Shown piece after piece: positions 11,185 through 19,833 of a stretch of 64,000 nucleotides of DNA. The DNA lies in contig OX595995.1 in assembly GCA_951394045.1 (NCBI GenBank), forward strand, positions 2,170,001 to 2,234,000, in the 5' to 3' direction. The notes beneath the pieces were generated by a model. That model ran no database searches, was not told the origin of the DNA, and worked only from the letters and a program-made list of their open reading frames with translations. The translations under genes and the position numbers were made by a program. Each line of letters begins with the position of its first letter. The stretch's first letter is position 1. This stretch comes from Nitzschia sp. DOCU1 (taxonomy: Eukaryota > Bacillariophyta > Bacillariophyceae > Bacillariales > Bacillariaceae).

Positions 11185-12340
11185 GGTTGATGACAACAAA
11201 AGCAAGCAATTGTATTTTGTTGTGGAAACGCCGCAGATGTGTGCTGTTGCACCCTGGCCTGACGTTGTGGTGGTGATGCTAGCGAAGGAACGAACGATTG
11301 GAGGGCGGCATGAAATTTAAATGCAGTCAAATATCACTAAACTACGTTTCTTTTAAACTTTGGAAGCCGCCCTATCTATTTAGTTATTCCGTCCTTTGCC
11401 GTTCTAAACTTTCTACAAACCCTTCAAAAATGCACTCTTTGCCAATGTCCACAGGGTCCAATGGGTGCTCCAAGAACTTCGTCGAACTATGATGGCGAAT
11501 CCGCCAATTCGATCGACTTCCAAGACGATCCTCCGGGTTTCGGAATACATACATGACTCACTCAGGCCCGGTTCCCGCGCCCTCGCGTATTCTCGCATTA
11601 TTAATCTAAAACCAGTCCATTGAGTCCGAATGCGAGAATTTTGCGAGAATACGAGAATGGTCTTGCCACTTTTCATCCGTGCTCTCTCGTTTTCTCGCAA
11701 TTTTCTCGCATTCTCGTAACCATCATCTTACTTCCGCGTGGCACTCCCGCCGTCGCAACGCACACAACTTGCTACTCTTACTAAGATGCTTTCCCCCCTC
11801 GGCTCAACACAGAGTCTACAACTTTAACATTATCATGGCGCCCCATTCGGCACCTATTCATTGTTGTACCTCGTAGTGTTGCACTGTCTCTACAACCGCT
11901 TTTGTGTTCTTTCCCTCGACATCAAGAGTCTTGAGATCCTCCGGTAGTTCATTAGGGCTCCTTTTGCTACCTTTTGCTGGTGTTGTAGCATCGGCATGAT
12001 CAGAAAGAGTAGACATGATCGGAGAGGAGTCGAGTTGAAAGTGAAGAACAAGATTTTTGTGGTGCTTTTACTACCTACACAATCAGGTTCGGCGTTGTTT
12101 GTCTGTCCTACTTCCGTTGTTGCGAGAATACGAGAATTCGCACCCCCCGCTGGAATGCACCGGTTCTCGTCTCGTGAAAAATCGCGAGAATGCGAGAATG
12201 CGAGAATATGCGAGGGCGTGGGAACCGGGCCTCATCGAATCATCATGGCGCGTGATTCGACCAATAGGAACAGATGATGCATGATACTAGTACTACATAC
12301 TAAACGCTCTTGACAAACAACAACCATAATTTACAATCCA
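11185..12340. other. intergenic region with TTCTCGCA-type repeats
   Basis: No gene is supported. It contains the ABCC promoter side and the 669-bp inverted-repeat unit annotated separately. Many copies of TGCGAGAAT / ATTCTCGCA occur at 11575-11720 and 12120-12215. Confidence 0.5.
11564..12232. mobile_element. candidate MITE with 36-bp terminal inverted repeats
   Basis: The left arm (11564-11599) begins AGGCCCGGTTCCCGCGCCCT. The reverse complement of 12197-12232 matches it at 34 of 36 positions. Subterminal sequence on both sides is filled with the octamer-like unit GCGAGAAT in opposite orientations. No open frame of note lies inside and I see no convincing target-site duplication, so mobility is inferred from structure alone. 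Confidence 0.45.
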
Positions 12341-12372
12341 TCGCACTTGCCACACGTCAGAGGGCAGACGAG
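12337..12372 (-). pseudogene. ShK-like C-terminus relic
   Basis: A 27-bp block (TCGCACTTGCCACACGTCAG...) is identical to the last codons of the lipocalin-ShK-like gene at 15056-15847. Read on the minus strand it gives VCPLTCGKCDGL and a stop, against NCPLTCGKCD and a stop in the intact gene. Nothing upstream is in frame with a domain, so it is an orphan 3' fragment left by a duplication. Confidence 0.55.
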
Positions 12373-13147
12373 CACACGGTGACGGCGACGGGGGAAAGAC
12401 TATCGGCTGGCGCGGAATGAAAAGTCACCGACGAGTACTAGCAACAGCCGCAAGGGATTAGCTAAGTCGGAGCAACAGCAACAAGACTCATCGCGAAGAG
12501 GGGCGAGATGATCAATCTCTAGAAACTCCTTCCATTTTGATGTGGCCTATGGAGCAGCCGAAAGCATCCACCTTTTATGAGAGAAGAACAACGAAAGCCA
12601 CTCACTAGGATAGCTACAGTAGTCGATCCGATTAACGAAAAGTGAACCCAAAATGGTGGGTCAAAAAGGTCCACTTTTCGAAAAAATGGACCACATAGCG
12701 TACACTTTTGGGACCTGATACGATAGGGGTTAAGTAAATGTGTTTCTTTAGATAAGAAAAGGGTCATTTTTCTAAAGAAAAGTCATTTTCTTTCTTTCAG
12801 AAACTAAAGCCGCGAACCCACATAAGTGAGTTTTCTTAATGTCAGTCATTAAGACGGATTTCCACCGAATGCGACATCTTTCGAGCTCGCTATTAGTAAG
12901 TGAAAGGGCATATGCTTGGAATATTGCGAGCATTTCGGTTTTTTTGCGACCTTTCGTAACTCGAAGTGATGAAATCGAAGAATGAGAGCCTCGTGGTCTT
13001 GCCACGTATGTTCTGGTATCATAGTCGTACTCTACTCTCTCGAATGCACCCAAAGTCATTCTAATCCAACACACCACGGACGCAAAACAACGACACAACA
13101 CAAGAACGACCAGTCCGTTTTGGTGTTGTAGTTGTCAACAGATCATC
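12373..13147. other. spacer upstream of the GT92 gene
   Basis: No supported gene. It contains a dispersed AT-rich repeat (AAAAGGTCCACTTTTCGAAA at 12665-12685) that recurs at 23578-23600. The GT92 promoter should be in the last 200 bp. Confidence 0.4.
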
Positions 13148-14653
13148 ATGGTAGTTTTGTTTGAGGACTTGAGAAAAAAGGCAGCTTTCAAAATATGCTT
13201 GCTGTCGTTCCCCATTGTTTTTTTCATAAGTGAGCAGTATAGAACCCTCTTGCCTTTTTATTATTCCAGCAAAAATGGTGACCTGCTACTAAGCTTTAAA
13301 GAAGACAACGGCACCAACTTTTTGGCGAAGACTTCTCGGAACGAGGACGGCAATGTTTACACATCAGCTCAAAAATGCCGTATTGAACTCGAAAAGTATC
13401 TTAATCCTATCATCGATGAAATGTTGGAAATGGGTGACGAGATGCCCCCCTTGATTGATTGGGTATGGGACATGGGCAATCACTTCAAGGTGAGCCTCAT
13501 GTATCATCCAATAGTTTCATGGAATGCGTGGGCATTCATGGGCGCAACATGGACATGGCAGGACCAGTTCGGACAAAACTTTTCTGGAATCGTGGAAAAT
13601 AGAGGTACAAAAGCAACGAAATTCGTTCGCCTTGAATTGCCCAAACCTAGCAACGAGACCACCGTAGCAAGAACAAGATCCACGCCTGTCTTCTTGTGGG
13701 CATCCAATCACCAGCTCCCCGCAAACAAAACAGTCGCTAACTGGGTCTATGATTTAAGGCCATTCCTTAAATGTGATCGAATCGACATAGAAGACGAGCG
13801 ACCGGCCCCAGGTACTAAGATTGGCATGTGCGTCCGCTTTCGTGGAGGTCACGAGCAGGTAGCACCTCATGTCGCCTACCACCAAACGCTCGGAGTCCAG
13901 CATACTTGGTTCTACCACAACGAAGAATTCAACATTGAAGACCTTCCTTTGTCCGACAGCATAACCTATGTGCCATACAACTTTGTTTGGAAGGATCACG
14001 TCAATCACTCCCGGACGGGAGACAAAAATCTTCCATGGAGAATTTGGGGGGGAACCTTTTGGCAGGTAACGGCAATGCATCAATGTCTGTTTCGAGCTAA
14101 GAGATACGGCCTTGATTGGATCATGATGCCTGATATTGACGAATACTTATGGCTTGACGATGCCGAAGAAAATGTGACTATGCAAGTGTCAGCCCCCTCC
14201 GTATCCCATCGCAACGGCACCACCGCCAATACTACTATTCTTCAGAATTTTCTCAAAGAGTACGAGGGTATTGCTAACTTGGGCGCACTTCAAATTGATG
14301 GTTGGGCCTTCGGCACTAATCAGACAGGCCAAGAAGGAGCGGAATGTAAGGAATTCGAAGTGGACTATGTGCATCGAGGAGCCATACCTTGTGGTGGCAG
14401 AAGGAAGTTGATTTATCGTGTTGCAAATTCCGAAAGTTTAAGTGTTCATAATCTGCGGAAGGGTGGGTCCAAACCAAAAGTGCCAATCACACGAGCTCGA
14501 TGGAACCACTACAGAAGCCCTTGCAAGGGAATTTTCTACCTAGATCGCAAGCATAACCATGTTGTTTCCGATCCTTCACTTCCAAACAAGTACCGGGATC
14601 TCATGGTGGAATGGATCAAAGAGCACAAGCCCGGTCAGGACGGGAAATATTAA
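13148..14653 (+). CDS. GT92-family glycosyltransferase, type II membrane protein
   Basis: A 501-residue single-exon ORF. The N-terminus has a short cytoplasmic tail and one hydrophobic anchor (about residues 14-28), then a lumenal stem with several N-x-S/T sites. The catalytic region spans about 220-480. Its core GTKIGMCVRFRGG...HVAYHQTLGV...WFYHNEE and the acidic motif MMPDIDEYLWLDD (about 327-338, the expected metal and nucleotide-sugar site) are typical of GT92 (DUF23) proteins, which add galactose to glycans in the Golgi. Conserved Cys and Trp positions (RWNHYRSPCKG) follow. A GT-rich string at 13489 looks like a splice donor, but removing it would break the frame. The sugar and acceptor cannot be read from sequence. 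Confidence 0.9.
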   Translation: MVVLFEDLRKKAAFKICLLSFPIVFFISEQYRTLLPFYYSSKNGDLLLSFKEDNGTNFLAKTSRNEDGNVYTSAQKCRIELEKYLNPIIDEMLEMGDEMPPLIDWVWDMGNHFKVSLMYHPIVSWNAWAFMGATWTWQDQFGQNFSGIVENRGTKATKFVRLELPKPSNETTVARTRSTPVFLWASNHQLPANKTVANWVYDLRPFLKCDRIDIEDERPAPGTKIGMCVRFRGGHEQVAPHVAYHQTLGVQHTWFYHNEEFNIEDLPLSDSITYVPYNFVWKDHVNHSRTGDKNLPWRIWGGTFWQVTAMHQCLFRAKRYGLDWIMMPDIDEYLWLDDAEENVTMQVSAPSVSHRNGTTANTTILQNFLKEYEGIANLGALQIDGWAFGTNQTGQEGAECKEFEVDYVHRGAIPCGGRRKLIYRVANSESLSVHNLRKGGSKPKVPITRARWNHYRSPCKGIFYLDRKHNHVVSDPSLPNKYRDLMVEWIKEHKPGQDGKY

Positions 14654-15055
14654 CATGGTAACACCAGAGAAGATGAATGATGAGAAACTTGTATGGGATA
14701 CTCTTCCGAGCTTGTGTATTTTCGTTTCTAGCTAGATGTCTCGTCATTCTTTTGATACTATCCCTTGAATGATGTTTCGTTGGAAGAAACTTTGGCACAG
14801 GCACTTGCCATAATCATGATCATCACTACTACTATAAGATGAGCAAAACCACAACAACAAAAACAACTCGTATACATCTAGTAGGACTGTAGGAATTATT
14901 TACACGGCTTCAATAGTCATACAAGTCTAATCTAGAAATGTATATATTTTTCCGTACTACCCGACAGTAGGGGGAGCGTCGAACTACGATATACTTTATT
15001 GCTAGAAGGCCATTACATTTCACAAACCACCATTCTGCACAAGAAGTACGTAGCC
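14654..15055. other. 3' flank of GT92 and 3' flank of lipocalin gene (convergent)
   Basis: Convergent 3' flanks. The first 150 bp is the sequence also found degraded at 530-650. I see nothing else. Confidence 0.5.
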
Positions 15056-15847
15056 TCAATCGCACTTGCCACACGTCAGAGGGCAGTTGTCGCCGTATAA
15101 CCAACATCGATACCAAGCATATTCTGCGACCCAATCACAATCATAGGTCATGCTGCCAAACGCCCACCATCCACCATCAAAGGCCGTTGGGGAATCCACA
15201 CAAGTGCTTTCTGCAACGGAATCATAACATCCCGTTTGATCCACATCATTCAAGACTGTCACATCAAATCCCGCTGCTTGGGCAATTTGACGAACTTGAG
15301 CAATCAATGTTTCGTCTCTTACTGGACTCCTAGTAAATATCCATAACCCCGATTCATTGATACCGTCTCCGGTACGACAACCCAAATCGCCATTGGGAAT
15401 GGTCGGTTGGCCACCCGAAATGAGTGCATAGCCTTGGGTTTCATCATAGGCCACGACCCAATAGGGACCCGCGAGTTCTTTTGGGAGATAACATGGTGCT
15501 ACCATGAGCTTGCTAGCCTCGGCAATGGCATCATCTGGCTGATACGCACACAAGATGGCATCAATGTCCTCTCCCGAATCCTTGCGTGCCGAATTTTGAA
15601 CATCAACTGTATATCCCCACAATGCCGTTGGTTCTTGCCGAATGGTATATTGCGCCCGGACACAATTGTTTTGATCCAATGGCGAATACGCATTTTCGGC
15701 TTGTTGATGAACATACCATGTGGATTGTGCGTAGGCTTGCAAACTAAAATTTTCCACGGTCGAAACAATAGGACAATCTTGGGCTTGTGCCAATGACAAG
15801 GCGGCAGCAGTTGCCAAAGTCAATGTAAGAAATGTATTTTGGAACAT
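15056..15847 (-). CDS. secreted lipocalin-like protein with C-terminal ShK-like Cys module
   Basis: 263 residues from ATG at 15847. The first 22 residues form a signal peptide ending near AQAQ. Residues about 25-205 have the lipocalin layout: VENFSLQAYAQSTWYVHQQAE (strand A, with the conserved Trp), C/YWVVAYDETQGYALISGGQ in the middle, and LWIFTRSP with a helix (LIAQVRQIAQAAGFDVTVL) near the end. The last 50 residues hold six Cys ending CPLTCGKC, an ShK-like arrangement. Apolipoprotein-D-like lipocalins carry small lipids or pigments; the ligand here is unknown. The gene is divergent from the LNR gene, and a 17-copy AAAG microsatellite lies just upstream of the ATG. Confidence 0.85.
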   Translation of the reverse strand: MFQNTFLTLTLATAAALSLAQAQDCPIVSTVENFSLQAYAQSTWYVHQQAENAYSPLDQNNCVRAQYTIRQEPTALWGYTVDVQNSARKDSGEDIDAILCAYQPDDAIAEASKLMVAPCYLPKELAGPYWVVAYDETQGYALISGGQPTIPNGDLGCRTGDGINESGLWIFTRSPVRDETLIAQVRQIAQAAGFDVTVLNDVDQTGCYDSVAESTCVDSPTAFDGGWWAFGSMTYDCDWVAEYAWYRCWLYGDNCPLTCGKCD

Positions 15848-15857
15848 GATGTAACTG

Positions 15858-15860
15858 TCA

Positions 15861-15928
<68 letters not shown>

Positions 15929-15929
15929 A
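15858..15929. repeat. (AAAG)n microsatellite
   Basis: An almost uninterrupted AAAG/GAAA run of about 70 bp begins 11 bp upstream of the lipocalin ATG, so it would be TTTC-rich 5' UTR or core promoter on the coding strand. Length variation here could affect expression (inference). Confidence 0.9.
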
Positions 15930-16033
15930 TGAAAATTATGAGTGCATGCTTCGAGGATAGTAGACGATGGATGCCAATCGTTTCAAATGGTACGTGTGAA
16001 ATGAACAATTTGCTTCCGAGAGAGAGAGAAAAA

Positions 16034-16075
16034 CACACGAATGCGTCTGACGTCATTGCAATTCTGCGCAAGCGC
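16034..16075 (+). promoter_or_regulatory. shared upstream block with CRE-like TGACGTCA (copy 1)
   Basis: The block begins CACACGAATGCGTCTGACGT, continues through the palindrome into a CAATT step and ends in a GCGC-rich tail. It ends 123 bp before the LNR-gene ATG at 16199 and is about 187 bp from the divergent lipocalin ATG. It is nearly the same as 17370-17409. TGACGTCA is the canonical bZIP/CREB target, and related CRE-like elements are known in CO2/cAMP-responsive diatom promoters. Confidence 0.65.
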
Positions 16076-16198
16076 GAAGCCTGTCCGTCATTGCCCGCTT
16101 TTTAGGTGCACCTGTCCGACCACTGTATTATTATGATTGACCCGCAGCTGCTGCTGTCGACCACAAAATACTTCCGATAACTAACTCAAAACAGAAGA

Positions 16199-17153
16199 AT
16201 GAACGGCACACCCGACCGTACACCTGGAAGGTATGGCGAGAAAGAAGATGCGGTTTCGTCACGACAGGCCGAGATGATGAGCGCAGTCGTCGATGAAAAG
16301 CAAAAAGCAGAAATGGCAGGTGCCGTAAGTGAGAATCATGACAAAAACGACGACTTGGGAAGTGCTGCTACTGCTACTGTTGCCACCACGACAATAACTA
16401 GTTGTCCAGTAGAGTAAGGGGATGACGAAGTCTCTTCGGTCGCAGTGCACGTGGAAGCCTATGTTGTGGGCGACAGACACACCGGGGCAACCAAGGCGAA
16501 CTACAAACAACCGCCTCAAGCAACAGCGATTGCGGAAGAAATTGTTGAGACTAAAGGGAACCTCCAAAGTGGCGATTCTATCAAAGGCTAGCAGTCCTTG
16601 TGGTTCTGTTTGGAATTGCGTTTGCTATTGCGTTTCCGCTGACGCATCCTCGGAACGATAATAAAGGCCTTTCCGTATCCGAAATGTATCCCAACTGTAC
16701 AGTGGAGTTTCCGTCCTTGATTGGTGATGGAGAATGTCACAGTGGGCCATACAATACGATACGCCGGAATGTGCCTACGATGGAGGGGACTGTTTCAAGG
16801 CAATTTATCCAAACTGTCAAGTGGAGGATCCATCTCGGATTGGAGATGGACGATGTGATGGTGGGCAATATAATACCACAGAGTGTGGCTATAAAGGCGG
16901 TGACTGCGTCGAGTACATTGCAAAGTATCCCAACTGTACAGTGGATAATCCCGCTTTGATTGGAGATGGATACTGTGAGGGTGGGCAATATATGACAAAA
17001 GAATGCGGCTTTGACGGCGGTGACTGTGTCGAGTTCATGGCAAAGTACCCCAACTGTACTGTAGATTATCCCTATTATATTGGAGATGGAAATTGTAATG
17101 GTTGGCCATACAACACGACGGAGTGTGGCTATGACGGCGGTGACTGTCTGTAG
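16199..17153 (+). pseudogene. LNR (Lin12/Notch-repeat) membrane protein gene with frameshift
   Basis: The ATG at 16199 opens a polar acidic N-terminus that meets TAA at 16415. A GT-AG intron 16414-16556 (GTAAGG...AAAG) would remove the stop and join ...SCPVE to EPPKWRFYQRLA, followed by a transmembrane segment (LAVLVVLFGIAFAIAF) and four tandem LNR-like units of about 41 residues. Each unit reads YPNC-V--P--IGDG-C--G-YNTTECGYDGGDC, the Cys/Asp pattern of calcium-binding LNR modules. The first unit is broken by a 5-bp tandem duplication (ATACG twice, 16754-16763), which shifts the frame; removing one copy restores YNTPECAYDGGDC. The intron interior also reads like protein (VAVHVEAYVVGD), so retention or a second defect is possible. 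It was probably a cell-surface protein with extracellular LNRs. It is a recent pseudogene or carries a sequence error. Confidence 0.7.
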
Positions 17154-17369
17154 CGCGGCTCTCTTGACGTTTTGGACTGTGCATCTTGGATTGGCAATGA
17201 CGTATTATGTAGTGTAATGGTGTAGCACAGCAACTGTAGTAGCAGGTGTTTGTGTCGGTAGTTATTTTGTTCGAATGGATCCAAAGCGGGTGACGTATTT
17301 TGCGACGGAATGCTGGACTTTAAAAAACAGGTCATGGGCTCTACGATAGTACAGAATTCCACGCGGAGT

Positions 17370-17409
17370 CACACGAATGCATCTGACGTCATTTCAATTG
17401 TGCGCGCGC
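17370..17409 (+). promoter_or_regulatory. shared upstream block with CRE-like TGACGTCA (copy 2)
   Basis: It begins CACACGAATGCATCTGACGT and then follows copy 1 with three or four differences. It ends 113 bp before the ATG at 17523, the same spacing and orientation as copy 1 to the LNR gene. Its position inside a longer open frame (ATG at 17310) argues that translation starts downstream at 17523. Confidence 0.65.
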
Positions 17410-17522
17410 TTAATAATGCCAGCAAAAAAAGGCGCGGGTCATTTTGGCGTTCGATGCACACCATGATGCCTCGTCCATTCTGCATTCATTCTAGGATATC
17501 CAACAACAACAACAACAACACC

Positions 17523-18866
17523 ATGTCTTCCTTGTCCTCACGAACCTTATTACTATTAGCCGGCTTGATTGCCGTGAGCATATGGCAATTTTATTCTTTG
17601 CAGCAACTCAATTCTGATTGTCATTGTACCGACCACCACCACTATGGACCACCTCCGCCTTATTTGCCGCAGATTCAGCACCAAAGCAAGCAGCAACGCC
17701 AGCACAAGGAACCCCCACTGCGCTATCCTCCTGGACGTCAGTACTTGGTGCCCAACCTCAAGCCGTTTCTAGGCCAACATCGTTCGTCTGTCGACAGTGC
17801 TATTTTTGCCATGGCCAAGGGTTACGAGATTGATGATCATTTAATGACCCTTGGCTCACTCTTGTATGACACAAACTATCAAGGTGACGTCGTCTTGGGC
17901 ATTCAACCTTGGGCCAACTGCTCGACACAATTACAAACGTGGCTCACGTATCATGCCAAACATTCGCATTTGGTAGTGTATACGTTGCCGGAATGCAAAC
18001 GCTTGGTTCCTTATCCATATGACAAGTATGGTCATGCTCGATGTATATCTACCTACGCCTATCAAAATCCTTATAATAACAACAAGTCGGCCTTGCAAGT
18101 CACTTTTCAACGTGGCACTGGTACGGATTTGTCAGGAAGACATCAATCGGCCCGAAAATTTCGATATGAATATTATTGGATATGGCTTCAACACTATTTG
18201 CCAAACACGCAAATATGGTTGGTGGATTTTCGGGACTTGATTTTTCAATCCAATCCCATGGAACATGCCTCGCTCAAGGACAAATTGAGTTCGACCACCT
18301 TGCACTTGTTTGAAGAAGCCGAACAACGTCGTATCATTGAATTGGATCGATTTACGGGTAAAATGATTGCCGATTTTTGGGGACCTGGCATGGTTGCTGC
18401 CATTGGCAATCAAACCGTCTTGTGTAGTGGAGTTACCTTGGGTGGCAAAGTGGCCATGGAACAATACTTGCTCAAAATGCAATGGCACATGGATAATTTA
18501 TTGGGAAATCAAATGGGCAAGGGTGATCAAGCTCATCATAATGTCTTGTATTACATGGGAGAACTTGACATTGAAGGAATTGATTCCATTTCGACATGGA
18601 AAAATTTCCAAGGTCCCGTGGCCACGACGGGATATACCTATCAATATCATCCAGGTATTGGTAATAGTAAACAACAATATCCAGTGGTAGATGCCTTTGG
18701 TCAACCCATTCCAATTGTTCATCAATTTGATCGATCACGATCACTCAATGGATTTTTTCAAACCAAACGCCAGCAACAATGGCAACCACATGCCGAACAA
18801 TTGGTGGGAATGAATTTGACAATCGATACTACATTAGGCATGATGCAACAACGAAAACCAAGTTGA
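17523..18866 (+). CDS. putative Golgi nucleotide-sugar transferase-like protein
   Basis: 447 residues from ATG 17523 (context ACACCATGT, after a CAA microsatellite). The upstream in-frame ATG at 17310 is less likely because the conserved promoter block lies after it. The N-terminus MSSLSSRTLLLLAGLIAVSIW is a signal anchor followed by a His/Pro/Gln-rich stem. The globular part has VDSAIFAMAKGYE, RYEYYWIWLQHY, then NTQIWLVDFRDLIFQSNP, and VLCSGVTLGG with DQAHHNVLYYMG. The D-x-RD-x-x-FQ-x-P element and the later CSG...DQ..HN order are seen in eukaryotic putative glycosyltransferases of the nucleotide-diphospho-sugar type. The donor and acceptor are unknown. A degraded copy of the last 88 bp and its 3' flank lies at 21600-22150. 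Confidence 0.8.
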   Translation: MSSLSSRTLLLLAGLIAVSIWQFYSLQQLNSDCHCTDHHHYGPPPPYLPQIQHQSKQQRQHKEPPLRYPPGRQYLVPNLKPFLGQHRSSVDSAIFAMAKGYEIDDHLMTLGSLLYDTNYQGDVVLGIQPWANCSTQLQTWLTYHAKHSHLVVYTLPECKRLVPYPYDKYGHARCISTYAYQNPYNNNKSALQVTFQRGTGTDLSGRHQSARKFRYEYYWIWLQHYLPNTQIWLVDFRDLIFQSNPMEHASLKDKLSSTTLHLFEEAEQRRIIELDRFTGKMIADFWGPGMVAAIGNQTVLCSGVTLGGKVAMEQYLLKMQWHMDNLLGNQMGKGDQAHHNVLYYMGELDIEGIDSISTWKNFQGPVATTGYTYQYHPGIGNSKQQYPVVDAFGQPIPIVHQFDRSRSLNGFFQTKRQQQWQPHAEQLVGMNLTIDTTLGMMQQRKPS

Positions 18867-19830
18867 AGTTTGACAAGGATGATCTTTTGGGCACCAGGCG
18901 CACGGAAATAATCAGGCATGCAATCGCATCGACTTGACGAAATGCCAAACGAGTACACAAGGGGCTGGTAATGGCAGCTAGCTAACAAACTAACTCGCAA
19001 GGTGGAATCCAAAAAAGACTAGTCATGCCAAGAACTACGAGAACGACACGAGGCAACCAAGTGAAAAAAAGGTAGCTTTTGTAAAAGGGAGGCAGCATAC
19101 TACATGCCTCCTCCTAGCCCTATTAGTAGAGCCTCGATTCTCCCAACGATTTGAATTTCCCTAGTAGTAGCAGAGTTTCTAGATTAGGAATAAGCTAGCC
19201 ATGCTAGTATTCAGGCGTGGAGCCAAGTAGAGGAAGGCAGCAGCTGGATCAAAGTTTGCATTTGGACTCGCGGTCAGGACGAGCATGCCGGACAGACGAC
19301 TATAGTGTTAATAGTAGTAAGAGCCAGCACAGGCTAGTAGACCGCCATGACGGCAACAAAGGCCCGACACAATCCAGCATTTTGGAAAAGGATACGACAA
19401 TGATCCAAGTCTAGCCAGCCTAGCGAGCTGTCATCCAAGTCTAGCCAGCCTCTAGCGAGCTGTCTATAACTAGTAGAAACGAGGAGTTGCAGAGAACAGT
19501 GATATCGTACGATTCATTCGACAAATGACTGTGTCTCTCCCGTAGACGGACAGAAAGAATTTAGGCACTTAATTACGACCAAATTGGACGAATTTTGTCG
19601 TAATTTTTCGACGGACGGACGAAAATGCCCCTCCCTGATGGGGAATTCCAAATTTAAAAGTTTGGATTTTCGGCTGGGGACTTTTCCGTGAAATCTACCT
19701 GAAGAGTGTTTTGGTCGGTGCAGAAGGAGTCAACGATGCACACTATTGTTGTTATTGCCAGCCATAATAACAAAGGAGCCAAAGTCGCTTGGAGGTACAG
19801 CAAATAATAACTTCAAAACGCTGCCTAAGA
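18867..19830. other. long intergenic region with duplicated 3' flank
   Basis: No gene supported. From 18867 to about 19490 the sequence is the original of a segment that recurs in decayed form at 21688-22150 (shared blocks AATAAGCTAGC[CT]ATGCTA and GACCGCCATGACGGCAA). A local tandem duplication of about 37 bp (ATCCAAGTCTAGCCAGCCT...) lies at 19393-19463. A TTGGACGAATTTTGTCGTAA imperfect palindrome lies near 19585. Confidence 0.5.
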
Positions 19831-19833
19831 ATG

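Noticed and set aside
12772..13101. 109-aa minus-strand ORF
   Set aside because: No motif, no partner, AT-rich repeat context, and it lies in the GT92 upstream region.
13489..13500. Splice-donor-like AAGGTGAGC inside the GT92 gene
   Set aside because: The frame reads through with conserved protein sequence on both sides, so no intron is needed.
15820..16105. Lys/Glu-repeat and Phe/Leu-repeat ORFs across the AAAG microsatellite
   Set aside because: They exist only because a 4-bp repeat is open in several frames.
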